DNA from: Fodinibius salinus
GTDB lineage: Bacteria > Bacteroidota > Rhodothermia > Balneolales > Balneolaceae
NCBI RefSeq assembly: GCF_008124865.1
Contig: NZ_VNHY01000001.1
Coordinates: 310,001 to 374,000 of the forward strand
Reading direction: 5' to 3'
DNA: 64,000 nt
Shown: one piece after another, positions 26,763 to 36,245 of the stretch
How positions within the stretch are numbered: position 1 is the first letter of the stretch
Layout: every line of letters starts with the position of its first letter
Program-made: the position numbers and the translations under genes
The notes under the pieces: model-generated
Database searches by the model: none
What the model was told of the DNA's origin: nothing
What the model saw: only the letters and a program-made list of their open reading frames with translations

Positions 26763-28444
26763 AGTCTATTGCGCAATTTCATAGAGGCGTCGGTATTAGT
26801 CGTGCATTCAACAACCGAGCATCCCGGATGCTGGGCTATCCAGTCAGAAACATCAAAGTTTAAAAGTTTGGAACGGGAGTCGATCTTTTGATAAGGTATA
26901 TTATGGGAGGTAGTCAGGGATGAAATATCAGCTGCTTGTGGTGTCTCAAAGTAGGGTTCAAAATATTCTTCCTGATCAGCAATGGGTAGCATCCGAAAAA
27001 TAGAACCGCCGCTGTTATTAATCACGATAATGACCAGTGGTTGGTCGACCAATTGATGGTTGAGCAAGGCATTGGAGTCGTGCAGAAAGGCAAGATCACC
27101 CGTAAATAACACCAACGGTTTCTGACTGCCAATAGTTGCCCCGATGGCAGTGGAAGTGACGCCGTCGATGCCACTCACACCACGATTTGTTACTATGGAT
27201 TGACGGCCAAAGCGTGCAAATAGGGACTGATCCCGGGCGGGAAAGGAATTGGAAATTGCGATGGTGTGCTCATCCGGAATGTCGGGCAGAATCTGTTGGT
27301 AAATATGTCCGTCTGTAAGGGGCTCAATGTCATCAGCCATGGATTGAGCCTGTTCAAAAAATGACTGTTCTGCTTGTTTCCATTTTTCCAGCCATTGATC
27401 TGGCTTTTGGGAGGTATTGCTGGTATCAAATGTCTTGCCATCCCATTGAATTCGTTTCGTAGTAGTATTAAAGATATCGATATTTCGGTCCGTATCGGCA
27501 AAGTAAATATGGTGATTCGCGTGCCATTGTCGTACAGCCTGTAGCACACTTTTGCTGGCCGGTTGAAGCCCAAAGCGTAAAATTAAATCAGGTTTTAGCT
27601 CCTCAATATTTTCTGAGGATCGTAAAAAACCGTCGAATCCCTGAATATCGCAATCAGACTCGGGATGTCCATACTCAGAAATAACCGGTGCCTGTAGCTT
27701 TTCAGCAAGAGCGAAGATAGGTTCTGACGAAGAAGAAGCCGAGAGTTGTCCAACAATTATCAGCGGTCGTTCAGCTGTTTGTATGATATTCTGTGAGAGG
27801 CTATCTGTCAGATCAATATTAATTTCTTTTGATGAATTGGAAACAGAACTTTGCGGTGTCAGCTTTCTGTTTTCTGATGTTATTTTCTGCAGGAAATCAG
27901 GATCAGGCTGGAGTGGTTTTCGGAATGGAAAGTTTAAATGTGCTGTCCCTTGGTTCTGCCGGGAGGCTTGAAAAGCTTGTTTTGTCAGTTCTTTCAGGGT
28001 TCCTATACTTCCATTGGCAGGTTCACCTATATCCTTATAAAATACCGGGTAGTTTCCATAAATATGCTGCTGATTGATGGCCTGGTTGGCACCTTTAGCA
28101 ACTAACTCTTCCGGTCGGTCAGCGGTAGCTACAATCATGGGAATGCCGGATTGCTTAGCTTCAATAACTGCAGGATAATAGTTGGCAACAGCAGTGCCGG
28201 AGGTACAAACTAAGACCGCTGGAATGTTAGTTGCCTTGCCGATCCCCAGAGCTGTAAAAGCCGCTGACCTTTCATCTAAAATAACGTGTTTCTTTAAGTA
28301 GTTGTTGGCAGCGGCAGCGAGGGTAAGGGGAGTAGAACGTGAACCAGGAGAAATAATGACATTCTGTACACCAAAAGATTGAAGCTGTCTAAAAAAAACG
28401 GTACTCCAGTAAAAAGAATTATTCCCGGGTTTTAGATCAGTCAT
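26744..28444 (-). CDS. menD: 2-succinyl-5-enolpyruvyl-6-hydroxy-3-cyclohexene-1-carboxylate synthase
   Basis: A 566-residue thiamine-diphosphate enzyme that joins isochorismate and the succinyl-semialdehyde carbanion from 2-oxoglutarate. N-terminal segments NVIISPGSRSTPLTLAA and the Glu-containing LDERSAAFTALGIGKA, the LVCTSGTAVANYYPAV motif, and the C-terminal ThDP/Mg motif GDLAFLHDSNAL...NNSGG are all present. Length is normal. It overlaps the menF stop by eight bases and the menH start by 4-19 bases, so the operon is tightly coupled. Confidence 0.96.
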   Translation of the reverse strand: MTDLKPGNNSFYWSTVFFRQLQSFGVQNVIISPGSRSTPLTLAAAANNYLKKHVILDERSAAFTALGIGKATNIPAVLVCTSGTAVANYYPAVIEAKQSGIPMIVATADRPEELVAKGANQAINQQHIYGNYPVFYKDIGEPANGSIGTLKELTKQAFQASRQNQGTAHLNFPFRKPLQPDPDFLQKITSENRKLTPQSSVSNSSKEINIDLTDSLSQNIIQTAERPLIIVGQLSASSSSEPIFALAEKLQAPVISEYGHPESDCDIQGFDGFLRSSENIEELKPDLILRFGLQPASKSVLQAVRQWHANHHIYFADTDRNIDIFNTTTKRIQWDGKTFDTSNTSQKPDQWLEKWKQAEQSFFEQAQSMADDIEPLTDGHIYQQILPDIPDEHTIAISNSFPARDQSLFARFGRQSIVTNRGVSGIDGVTSTAIGATIGSQKPLVLFTGDLAFLHDSNALLNHQLVDQPLVIIVINNSGGSIFRMLPIADQEEYFEPYFETPQAADISSLTTSHNIPYQKIDSRSKLLNFDVSDWIAQHPGCSVVECTTNTDASMKLRNRLWNIRI

Positions 28445-29891
28445 ACGGCAGGGCAGAAAGCATTGGCTTTAATTTAAGATTGGTTTCTTCCCATTCTGTT
28501 TTGGGATTAGAATCAGCGACAATACCACAACCAGCGAAAAATGAGATGTTGTTCTCCGTCAATAAGCCACTGCGGATACCTACGGCGAACGTAGCTGTGC
28601 CACTGCTGTTAAACCATCCTACCGGACCTGCATACCAGCCGCGGTCAAATGTTTCCAGTTTATTAATGTAAGGAGCTGCTTTTTCCCATGGATAACCGCC
28701 CACAGCAGAGGTGGGATGTAGTTGTTCAATGACGTCTAGAATATGGACGTCTTTTTTAAGTTCTGCCCGGATGGGTGTGGAAAGATGTTGAACATTCGAC
28801 AACTTTTTAATTTCTGGGCGCCCATTTAAATTAATTGATCGTGTAAGAGGGCGAAGTCGCTCTTTAATATCTTTAACTACAAAATTGTGCTCGCTGATAT
28901 TTTTGGAACTTTCGGCAAGGTGTTCTTCTAAAAGAGAATCTTCGGTAGCAGTTTGTCCCCGTCGCATGCTGCCAGCCAGGGCCTCAGTTTGTAGTCGCTG
29001 TTGGCTAATGGAGCCAAGCCGTTCAGGTGTGGTGCCCAAAAAGGTAGCATTTTCCGGCTGGTGGACTAAAAAATTATAACAGTTGGTATATTGTTTCCGA
29101 AAATTATTTAACAGTTCGGTGGGTATTATTGATTTGCTAGCCGGAATGCTAACTTGTCTTGCTAGTACAATTTTATCGAATTCATTGTCGGCGATAAGCT
29201 GCTTGGCTTCTCGTATAGAAGATTCCCATCTATGATATTCTCCATTATTTAAGCTAGCCGTGCCAAGTTCAGAAAGGTTCGATGAACTTATTTGGGTTTT
29301 TTTAGTATCGATGGTACCGATATGATCACCATTTTGAATCTTTTTGAGTTGTGCTAAAAGATATCGGTACAATTGCTCTCTGTCATCCCAGTGAGATAGC
29401 TCAACTCCGAGAGTTACAATGCTGTATTTTCCATCTTTAATGATGGCCCATTTGGGAATAGTAAATGATGCCGGCTCAAATGATTTCCAGTTGTTGTTAG
29501 CTATGACATCAAAAAAAGAAAACCCGCCCAGAAATATTGTACCGTCATATCGATGATTAACCGCCGAAAATTCTTTTATTGAATTTTCGATGGTGTCAAC
29601 AGCAGTCTGTATTTGCTGGAAACGCTCTGGGCCATTGCCGGTAATTGTTTGTACCGTTCCTTGAGCAGCAATAGCAAAGGTGTCAGCCGGATGTTCCCAA
29701 TAATATTGAAACTGATCATTTTGCCAATTTATTTCCAAATAGGCCAGGGGATCAATGGTTTCAACTGTGAAGCTAAAAGTGGCGAATTTGGGCAGGGTGC
29801 CTGAAAAAAGCTCGTCCAAAAAGTCTTCTAGCAAATTATTTTGCTTATCCCCGATAATTTGATCGGCCGACAATGAAACTTGTGGGCTCAT
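28437..29891 (-). CDS. menF: isochorismate synthase
   Basis: A 484-residue chorismate-utilising enzyme that converts chorismate to isochorismate, the entry step to menaquinone. The C-terminal chorismate-binding domain (about residues 215-475) holds FDKIVLARQVSI, FLGTTPERLGSI, the TEALAGSMRRG segment, EQLHPTSAVGGYPWEKA and the GCGIVADSNP motif. The N-terminal half is less conserved, as is usual. It is the first gene of the men operon. Isochorismate for siderophore synthesis (EntC) is the alternative, but the men neighbours settle the role. Confidence 0.94.
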   Translation of the reverse strand: MSPQVSLSADQIIGDKQNNLLEDFLDELFSGTLPKFATFSFTVETIDPLAYLEINWQNDQFQYYWEHPADTFAIAAQGTVQTITGNGPERFQQIQTAVDTIENSIKEFSAVNHRYDGTIFLGGFSFFDVIANNNWKSFEPASFTIPKWAIIKDGKYSIVTLGVELSHWDDREQLYRYLLAQLKKIQNGDHIGTIDTKKTQISSSNLSELGTASLNNGEYHRWESSIREAKQLIADNEFDKIVLARQVSIPASKSIIPTELLNNFRKQYTNCYNFLVHQPENATFLGTTPERLGSISQQRLQTEALAGSMRRGQTATEDSLLEEHLAESSKNISEHNFVVKDIKERLRPLTRSINLNGRPEIKKLSNVQHLSTPIRAELKKDVHILDVIEQLHPTSAVGGYPWEKAAPYINKLETFDRGWYAGPVGWFNSSGTATFAVGIRSGLLTENNISFFAGCGIVADSNPKTEWEETNLKLKPMLSALPYD

Positions 29892-30043
29892 AAGTATATA
29901 AGCACGTTATTAATGGATTTTCATAACTTTCAATATAAATTGAAAATTCGACTTTCCATAATTTGGTGGCAATAAATAGTTTGGGGGACAGATGTTTTCG
30001 CTGAGCTAGATATTTTAGCCAGGTAGAGAGTTCTAGCTAACTA

Positions 30044-30298
30044 CTACTCATTAAATGGATTGGTAATGCCATATTCAGTGGGATCATAGTCGGCAAGATG
30101 GAAAAAATGATTCCAGGCTTCCTTGCTGTCACCGTTTTCATCAACCCATCCTGGGTGACTTTGTTTAATAAGTCCTACGGCACGCTCAGCATATTCAATA
30201 CGTTCGTCTTCATCTTCAATACGGGGCAGGGAGTCAATCATTCTGTCAAGATTGTACCCGCAATCAAAGTCTTTTGGCTTTTTTTGTTCTACAAACAT
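30044..30298 (-). CDS. small DUF4290-family protein
   Basis: An 84-residue acidic protein, predicted soluble and helical. The core DCGYNLDRMIDSLPRIEDEDER, followed by EAWNHFFHLADYDP, follows the pattern of the DUF4290 family of Bacteroidota (YGRNIQ-MV-IEDREER...LWDHL-IMSDF), but it is much shorter than the usual family length of about 200 residues and lacks the longer C-terminal part. The function of the family is not known. It stands alone between menF and the cysteine-synthase-like gene. Confidence 0.72.
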   Translation of the reverse strand: MFVEQKKPKDFDCGYNLDRMIDSLPRIEDEDERIEYAERAVGLIKQSHPGWVDENGDSKEAWNHFFHLADYDPTEYGITNPFNE

Positions 30299-30433
30299 TG
30301 AAATATTGTTATGTTAATTAATTGGAGTCAGAAGATAACAGAGTTCACGGCCCGAATAAAGTACTTCTCAAAGATATATATTTTTTTGCTTTTTCATAGC
30401 TGAACTTTTTTCGGGTTGATAGCTCAAAATTCC

Positions 30434-30441
30434 TATATTTG
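30434..30441 (+). promoter_or_regulatory. candidate Bacteroidota-type -7 promoter element
   Basis: TATATTTG matches the TAnnTTTG -7 consensus known from Bacteroidota, 43 bases before the cysteine-synthase-like ATG. A TTG lies at 30416-30418, 15 bases upstream, a little closer than the usual -33 element. It is a single-site match, so it is tentative. Confidence 0.4.
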
Positions 30442-30484
30442 ATCACTTTCAAATCAGAAACAATAGGTAAGCACGCAATAGTAA

Positions 30485-31471
30485 ATGTATTATAATTCGA
30501 TTCTAGAAACGATTGGTAACACTCCGCTGGTAAAGCTTAATGATCTTGCTGATGATTTACCGGGAACAATTCTTGTAAAAGTTGAATATTTTAATCCCGG
30601 TCAGAGTGTAAAAGATCGTATTGGTCTTAAAATGATTGAAGATGCTGAAGAGCAGGGACTCATTGAGCCTGGTGGTACGATTATTGAAGGTACATCCGGC
30701 AATACCGGCATGGGGTTAGCACTGGCAGCTGTTATCAAAGGTTATGACTGTATTTTCACCACGACAGATAAACAGAGTAAATCTAAGATTGATTTATTGC
30801 GTGCATTGGGAGCCGAAGTAAAAGTTTGCCCCACAGATGTTGAGCCCGATGATCCGAACAGTTATTATTCTGTGGCCCAGCGGCTGAGCGAAGAGATTCC
30901 GAATTCTTATTATCCTAATCAGTATGATAACCCCAGTAACACCCAGGCCCACTATGAAACGACCGGACCTGAAATTTGGGAGCAGACTGAAGGCAATGTT
31001 ACCCATTATGTAGCTGGTATGGGAACAGGGGGTACAGTATCGGGCACCTCCAAGTATCTAAAAGAACAGAATGATGATATTAAGACTATTGGTATTGACA
31101 GTGACGGCTCGGTGTACAAAAAGTATTTCGATACAGGAGAATTCGATAAAGATGAGATTCATCCTTATCTAACCGAAGGTATCGGCGAAGATATTATTCC
31201 GGATAATATTGACATGGATTTGCTGGACGAGGTTATACAAGTAAATGATAAAGACGCCTTTTTGACCACGCGGGCTTTGGCCAGCCAGGAAGGGTTGTTT
31301 GTAGGCGGTTCATGTGGAGCAGCCGTTCACGGAGCTCTTGAGTATGCCCGAAATAACTCATTCGATGAAGATGATGTTATGGTTATCATTTTACCGGATA
31401 GTGGTACGCGATATGTTTCAAAGATTTTTAACGATGAATGGATGGAAGAGCACGGCTTTTTAGACTCCTAA
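30485..31471 (+). CDS. PLP-dependent cysteine synthase / cystathionine beta-synthase-like enzyme
   Basis: A 328-residue fold-type II PLP enzyme of the cytoplasm. Lys43 in SVKDRIG is the PLP lysine, EGTSGNTGMGLA is the phosphate and substrate loop, and GTGGTVSG is the PLP phosphate-binding loop. The segments ALGAEVKVCPTDVEPDDPNSYYSVA and YLTEGIGEDIIPDNID resemble cystathionine beta-synthase catalytic domains more than E. coli CysK. Thus it may make cysteine from O-acetylserine or make cystathionine from serine and homocysteine; sequence alone does not decide. No C-terminal CBS pair is present. Confidence 0.88.
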   Translation: MYYNSILETIGNTPLVKLNDLADDLPGTILVKVEYFNPGQSVKDRIGLKMIEDAEEQGLIEPGGTIIEGTSGNTGMGLALAAVIKGYDCIFTTTDKQSKSKIDLLRALGAEVKVCPTDVEPDDPNSYYSVAQRLSEEIPNSYYPNQYDNPSNTQAHYETTGPEIWEQTEGNVTHYVAGMGTGGTVSGTSKYLKEQNDDIKTIGIDSDGSVYKKYFDTGEFDKDEIHPYLTEGIGEDIIPDNIDMDLLDEVIQVNDKDAFLTTRALASQEGLFVGGSCGAAVHGALEYARNNSFDEDDVMVIILPDSGTRYVSKIFNDEWMEEHGFLDS

Positions 31472-31509
31472 TATCAGTAATTATAATAATTTGGAATTAA
31501 ATTTTTGTT

Positions 31510-31830
31510 ATGCCAGATCAAACACAAGATTTAAATCAGGGACAAATTCAAATTGAATTGCCCGAAGATGAAGCTACCGGCACCTATTCTAATTTGGTAA
31601 TGATTTCACATTCCGATTCAGAATTCATCCTCGATTTTATTTCGGTGATGCCCGGTGCACCTAAGGCCAAGGTTGTTAAGCGAATGGTCCTTACACCTGA
31701 TCATGCCAAGCGACTTGCAGGTGCATTGACCGAGAATATTGAGCAGTACGAAAAAGAGAACGGCACTATTACCGAAGATGATCAAATTGATGTACCCTTT
31801 AACTACCGTGGACCTACACCGGAAGCTTAA
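31510..31830 (+). CDS. DUF3467 family protein
   Basis: A 106-residue small soluble protein. The core IQIELPEDEATGTYSNLVMISHSDSEFILDF, followed by MTPDHAKRL-like MVLTPDHAKRLAGALTENIEQYE, fits the DUF3467 family, whose function is unknown. It lies 39 bases after the cysteine-synthase-like gene and 12 before the M23 peptidase gene, in the same direction, so it is probably co-transcribed. The family is widespread in Bacteroidota and relatives; no motif suggests an enzyme. Confidence 0.85.
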   Translation: MPDQTQDLNQGQIQIELPEDEATGTYSNLVMISHSDSEFILDFISVMPGAPKAKVVKRMVLTPDHAKRLAGALTENIEQYEKENGTITEDDQIDVPFNYRGPTPEA

Positions 31831-31841
31831 AACAGCATCGA

Positions 31842-32699
31842 ATGCTCGATTTTCTTAAAGAGATATTTAAAAACAAAGACCGGGATATTACCTTTGTCTT
31901 ATTTGACGATGAGATGCCTGAGTCTTCGACCTCGTACCAGTTTAAACCTTCGGGCTTATGGAAGCTTTTTTACAGTGCTTTAATTGCAGTAGTATTGATA
32001 ACGCTGGTACTGGTCATGTTTACCCCACTCAGTACCTTTCTATACAATACCGAAGATGCACAGTTGCGCCAACGTGTAATTACAGTATCCCAAAAAGTAC
32101 AGTCGCTGCAAGATTCACTGAGGGCTCGTGACAGCCAGCTGTCAGATATGAAAAAAGTAATTTCAGAGGGCTCAGATACCTCCTTTGCAGTCAGTCAACA
32201 ATTTGAGGAATCTTCCAGCAATAAAACTGCAAGTAATGCGGAACCTAATAGCGTTAATCAGGTATCAGTAAGTGAGATGTTATCTCAAAACGAGGTAATA
32301 TTTTCAGAAATATTTAAACAGCGGCCTGATTTTCCCACAGGATACCCAATTGAAGGTACATTTACGCGCGGATACGAACCCCAGAATGGACATTACGGTA
32401 TAGATATTGCTACCCAGCAGGGGACATCCTTTAAGGCTATTGCCGACGGAGCAGTTATCAATCAAAACTGGACTTTTAATTTTGGATTTGTACTACATGT
32501 GCAGCATAACGATGGTATTATTACTGTTTATAAGCATGCTGCAAGCCTTTCCAAATCTATCGGTGATATTGTTACCAAAGGAGATATCTTAGGTACGGCC
32601 GGAGACGTGGGCGTATTAAGTTCAGGACCGCATTTACACATAGAAATTTGGAAAAACGGCATTCCTCAGAATCCGAATGCCTACTTAATAAAATCATAG
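31842..32699 (+). CDS. M23-family peptidoglycan endopeptidase, membrane-anchored
   Basis: A 285-residue zinc endopeptidase acting on cell-wall cross-links in the periplasm. A short cytoplasmic N-terminus is followed by one membrane helix at about residues 40-62, then a coiled coil (about 75-110), then the M23 LytM domain. The zinc and catalytic residues are all visible: His184 and Asp188 in HYGIDIA, His232 in YKHAASL, and His264 and His266 in HLHIEI. It directly precedes a bactofilin gene, six bases apart. Bactofilins are often encoded with LmdC-type M23 peptidases and help position them, so a cell-shape role is likely. Confidence 0.92.
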   Translation: MLDFLKEIFKNKDRDITFVLFDDEMPESSTSYQFKPSGLWKLFYSALIAVVLITLVLVMFTPLSTFLYNTEDAQLRQRVITVSQKVQSLQDSLRARDSQLSDMKKVISEGSDTSFAVSQQFEESSSNKTASNAEPNSVNQVSVSEMLSQNEVIFSEIFKQRPDFPTGYPIEGTFTRGYEPQNGHYGIDIATQQGTSFKAIADGAVINQNWTFNFGFVLHVQHNDGIITVYKHAASLSKSIGDIVTKGDILGTAGDVGVLSSGPHLHIEIWKNGIPQNPNAYLIKS

Positions 32700-32705
32700 T
32701 TTGAT

Positions 32706-33191
32706 ATGTTTAATAATAACAAGAAGAAAAAATCCACAAATATGAATGCCAAGAAATCTGAAAACAACTTGCCTTCTATAAATATGATTAGTGAAGGCAC
32801 GCAATTGGATGGAACAATACAGACGAAGAATGATGTCCGTATTGCCGGTACTGTCGATGGGAAAGCCAAGGCTGACGGAAAAGTGATTGTTTCTTCATCG
32901 GGAAAAGTAAAAGGTAATATTGAGGCTGATGATGCTGATATTGCCGGGAATATTAACGGCGAAGTGCGGGTGACCAATAAGCTGGTATTGCGTAAGTCAG
33001 CTGTTGTGGAAGGAGATATTTATACGAAGTCTGTATTGGCTGAAGAAGGAGCTCAGATTAACGGGGCTTTCCATATGAGTGATAATATCAAAAAGGATAC
33101 CTCTGCAAACGGATTGAGTTCTAAGAAATCAAAGGGCACAAAGGATAAAAAAGGATCATCCAAGAAGGCTTCTAAGAAAAAAGATAGTTAA
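32706..33191 (+). CDS. bactofilin (polymer-forming cytoskeletal protein)
   Basis: A 161-residue bactofilin. The centre (about residues 30-120) is a short beta-helix of repeated strands, with GTQLDGTIQTKNDVRIAGTV, SSSGKVKGNIEADDADIAG and KSAVVEGDIYTKSVL. The ends are disordered, with an Asn/Lys-rich N-terminus and a Lys/Ser-rich C-terminal tail. Bactofilins self-assemble into filaments without nucleotide and scaffold cell-wall enzymes; the preceding M23 peptidase is the obvious partner. It lies 12 bases before atpZ. Confidence 0.93.
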   Translation: MFNNNKKKKSTNMNAKKSENNLPSINMISEGTQLDGTIQTKNDVRIAGTVDGKAKADGKVIVSSSGKVKGNIEADDADIAGNINGEVRVTNKLVLRKSAVVEGDIYTKSVLAEEGAQINGAFHMSDNIKKDTSANGLSSKKSKGTKDKKGSSKKASKKKDS

Positions 33192-33202
33192 ACTCATATT
33201 TC

Positions 33203-33415
33203 TTGAATGATCAAAAATCGTCTACCGATTATCTAAAATATCTCTCCCTGGGATTGGAAATTGCCGTAGGGCTTACCTTGCCTATATTTGTTGGCTATTT
33301 TTTAGATTTATATTTCGAAAGTAGTCCATGGTTGCTTCTTGTGGGATGTATGGTAGGTATTGTCAATATTTTTCTACTCATTTTTCGGATTAACAATCGG
33401 TTAAACAGTGAATAG
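33203..33415 (+). CDS. AtpZ/AtpI-like small membrane protein
   Basis: A 70-residue protein with two membrane helices (SLGLEIAVGLTLPIFVGYFLDL and WLLLVGCMVGIVNIFLLIF), typical of the AtpZ/AtpI-like group placed before the F0 genes and thought to help c-ring assembly or ion handling. The start is a TTG at 33203; I see no better ATG in this frame. It overlaps the next gene by eight bases. Confidence 0.82.
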   Translation: MNDQKSSTDYLKYLSLGLEIAVGLTLPIFVGYFLDLYFESSPWLLLVGCMVGIVNIFLLIFRINNRLNSE

Positions 33416-33809
33416 TTTTTTGGGAGACCAGCAAACATATAAAACTGTAGTAATACAATTTTTGATCTATTCGGGGATAGCATTTTTTATTTTGCTGGTG
33501 TGTGTGTATGGATTTATTGGCGCACAGTTATGGGCACCAGTCGCAGCATATGTACTTAGCTTTTTATTTGTGGCAAGTAATTTCTTTATAGTTCGAAAAG
33601 TAAAGAAAGGTAGCGGTAACGGCTTTTATAGGCAGTTTTTTGTTACTCTTTCGCTTCGATTTATTCTTGTTATTATTGCATTAGTGGTCATATTAAAAGC
33701 CACAGAATTCCATAAAATTAACTTTACAGTTAGCTTCATAATTTCTTATATTTTCCACTCCGCAATTGAGGTACATTCTATCAATAAAATCATAGAAATA
33801 TATAATTAA
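33408..33809 (+). CDS. ATP synthase-associated membrane protein (AtpI-like)
   Basis: A 133-residue protein with four predicted membrane helices (for example VVIQFLIYSGIAFFILLVCVY and LSLRFILVIIALVVIL). It starts with GTG at 33408, overlapping the atpZ-like gene. It occupies the position of the poorly conserved AtpI subunit between AtpZ and subunit a. Sequence similarity is weak, so the name rests on position and topology. Confidence 0.7.
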   Translation: MNSFLGDQQTYKTVVIQFLIYSGIAFFILLVCVYGFIGAQLWAPVAAYVLSFLFVASNFFIVRKVKKGSGNGFYRQFFVTLSLRFILVIIALVVILKATEFHKINFTVSFIISYIFHSAIEVHSINKIIEIYN

Positions 33810-33815
33810 AAGTTA

Positions 33816-34850
33816 ATGATACGGGCCTTCCGCCGACTGTTAGTTACACTCTTACTTTTTTTATTTATCGCACCTATTACTCATGCTTCTGGTGATGATG
33901 AGAAGTCATCAGATGATTCCCCCATAGATGTTGTAGGGAAGGTTGTTGATCACCATGAACTTGCTGTTTTAGGGATGCATCTTCCGCTTCCGCGTATCAT
34001 GCTGGTTGAGGGAGAATGGTATTTTTACAGTAGTACAGAAAGTGCGGTAGGATCTGGTGAGTTTGTTAAAAAGGATGGGTCGTTAGTGCCAGCAGGTGAT
34101 GCGCAAATTACGCTCGATATGTCCATAACTTCGCATCTTATGTATGTATGGTTTGGACTCATTTTGACTCTTTGGTTGACGATTGCGATGGGGAGACGTT
34201 ATAAAAAAGGCATAGGCAGGAAAACCGAACCTCAAGGTTGGTTTCAGAACTTTTTTGAGATTGTTTTTGAATTTGTTCGGGATGATATTGCAAAGACTAA
34301 TATTCCCGATAAGAAGTACAAAAAGTTTGTTCCTTATTTATTTACTGTTTTCGTTAGTATTTCATTTATGAATCTCTTTGGGTTGTTGCCGTGGGGTGCA
34401 ACAGCAACGGCTGATGTTACGGTGACAGCAGTTTTAGCGGCATTTACCTTCTTTATTACGCAGTGGAATGGAAGCAAAGATCATTGGGAGCATGTATTTT
34501 GGTTTCCCGGTGTCCCAGGATGGATGCGCATTATCTTAACCCCTATTGAAATTATTGGATTATTTACAAAACCCTTTGCGTTGGCTGTGCGTCTTTTCGC
34601 AAATATGCTGTCCGGAAAAATAATGATTATCTGTATTCTCGGGCTTATATTTATCTTTGCAGATATTTTTGGAAATATAGCGGGTATCGGGATGAGTTTA
34701 TTTGCTGTTCCGCTAACCGTTGCACTCTATGTATTAAAAGCTTTTGTAGGAATTTTGCAGGCATATATTTTTACGCTGCTCTCAGCAGTATTTATTGGGA
34801 TGGCAGCAGAAGAGCATGCGCATGAAGAAGGAGTTGAAGCGCACGCCTAA
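33816..34850 (+). CDS. atpB: F0F1 ATP synthase subunit a
   Basis: A 344-residue proton-channel subunit of the membrane F0 sector. The N-terminus is a signal-like helix followed by a charged periplasmic stretch (GDDEKSSDDS) and a long extension, as in Bacteroidota subunits a. The essential Arg is in the conserved FALAVRLFANMLSG motif. Later helices include GILQAYIFTLLSAVFIG. Downstream are atpE and atpF. Confidence 0.95.
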   Translation: MIRAFRRLLVTLLLFLFIAPITHASGDDEKSSDDSPIDVVGKVVDHHELAVLGMHLPLPRIMLVEGEWYFYSSTESAVGSGEFVKKDGSLVPAGDAQITLDMSITSHLMYVWFGLILTLWLTIAMGRRYKKGIGRKTEPQGWFQNFFEIVFEFVRDDIAKTNIPDKKYKKFVPYLFTVFVSISFMNLFGLLPWGATATADVTVTAVLAAFTFFITQWNGSKDHWEHVFWFPGVPGWMRIILTPIEIIGLFTKPFALAVRLFANMLSGKIMIICILGLIFIFADIFGNIAGIGMSLFAVPLTVALYVLKAFVGILQAYIFTLLSAVFIGMAAEEHAHEEGVEAHA

Positions 34851-34898
34851 GACTTTTTAAATAACCTTAAACCTAAACTTTAAAAACAAAACAGGTAA

Positions 34899-35126
<228 letters not shown>

Positions 35127-35144
35127 TAACATACATTAAAAACC

Positions 35145-35660
35145 ATGATGCTATTTTTAGCAGGCGGAGGAGGCATCCTCTCATTTAACGGGGGGTTTGC
35201 TCTCTGGGTAGCTCTTACATTAGTTATCTTTCTTGCCGTTATGGGTAAGTATGCGGTTCCTTTAATTATGGATGCTCTGCAAGAGCGGGAAACGCGTATC
35301 AAGGAATCATTAGAATCGGCCGAGCAGGCACTTGAACGGGCCGAAAAGATTTCCAAAGATAACGAAAAAGCTTTGCGGGAAGCTGAGAAGAAAGCTCAAA
35401 AAATCCGCAAAGAAGCTATCGATGAAGCAGAAATGCTCCGTGCAGAACGCATAGAGAAATCCAAGGAAGAAGCTGAGCAAATTATTGAAGATGCTCGGCA
35501 AACGATAGAGCAGGAGAAAAAACGTGCCATGCAGGAGCTTCGCGACGAAGTAGCCAGCTTGGCCATTCAGTCTGCATCAAAGATTATCGATTCTGAATTG
35601 GATGAGCAGAAAAATCATAAGTTGGTAGATCGTTTCATTAACGACCTCTCTAAAAACTAA
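35145..35660 (+). CDS. atpF: F0F1 ATP synthase subunit b
   Basis: A 171-residue stator stalk subunit with one N-terminal membrane helix (FALWVALTLVIFLAVMGKY) and a long charged coiled coil from about residue 45 to 140, rich in EKAxREAEKKAQ heptads. It lies 18 bases after atpE and 5 before atpH. Confidence 0.95.
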   Translation: MMLFLAGGGGILSFNGGFALWVALTLVIFLAVMGKYAVPLIMDALQERETRIKESLESAEQALERAEKISKDNEKALREAEKKAQKIRKEAIDEAEMLRAERIEKSKEEAEQIIEDARQTIEQEKKRAMQELRDEVASLAIQSASKIIDSELDEQKNHKLVDRFINDLSKN

Positions 35661-35665
35661 GGTAG

Positions 35666-36214
35666 ATGCCTACATCAAAAGCAGCCCGACGATATGCAAC
35701 AGCTCTCCTGGAACTCGCTGAGGAGCGAAATGAGGTAGAGCAAATATTAGAGGATGTTCAGTTCGTACATAATACGATCGAAGGATCACGTGATCTGGTA
35801 CTATTTCTGAAGAGTCCCATTGTCAACTTTGATGACAAAATAGAAGCTCTTAAGAAACTCTTTTTTGATGATCTTAATGAAGCTACCAAGCTTTTTGTAA
35901 AGCTGTTAGCTAAAAAGGATCGGATCAATTTGTTGTATCAGGTTACAGAGGCATTTGTCGAAAAGTATAAAGAGTTTGCTGGCATAATTACTGTTGATGT
36001 GTTTGTAGCTCGTGAATTGAGTAACGAGCAGCAAGAAGAGTTACACGATGAACTTGAGGAAAAAACACAAAAAACAGTTGAAATGAATGTCACCGTTGAT
36101 GAAGATCTTAAAGGTGGTATGGCCATCCGTATTGATGACACAGTTATCGACGGTACGGTTAAGCACAAGCTTGAAAAGCTTAAAGAAGAATTATTCTCAG
36201 CCACTGTAAAATAG
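35666..36214 (+). CDS. atpH: F0F1 ATP synthase subunit delta
   Basis: A 182-residue subunit joining the stator stalk to the top of F1. ARRYATALLELAEERNEVEQI at the N-terminus and the C-terminal LKGGMAIRIDDTVIDGTVKHKLEKLKEEL are family hallmarks. It lies between atpF and atpA. Confidence 0.95.
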   Translation: MPTSKAARRYATALLELAEERNEVEQILEDVQFVHNTIEGSRDLVLFLKSPIVNFDDKIEALKKLFFDDLNEATKLFVKLLAKKDRINLLYQVTEAFVEKYKEFAGIITVDVFVARELSNEQQEELHDELEEKTQKTVEMNVTVDEDLKGGMAIRIDDTVIDGTVKHKLEKLKEELFSATVK

Positions 36215-36245
36215 CAATTATACGTTTTAAACAATATTAGAACCA

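Noticed and set aside
33207-33236. ATG in another frame at the start of atpZ
   Set aside because: It gives a frame of nine codons only; the TTG start in the membrane-protein frame is better.
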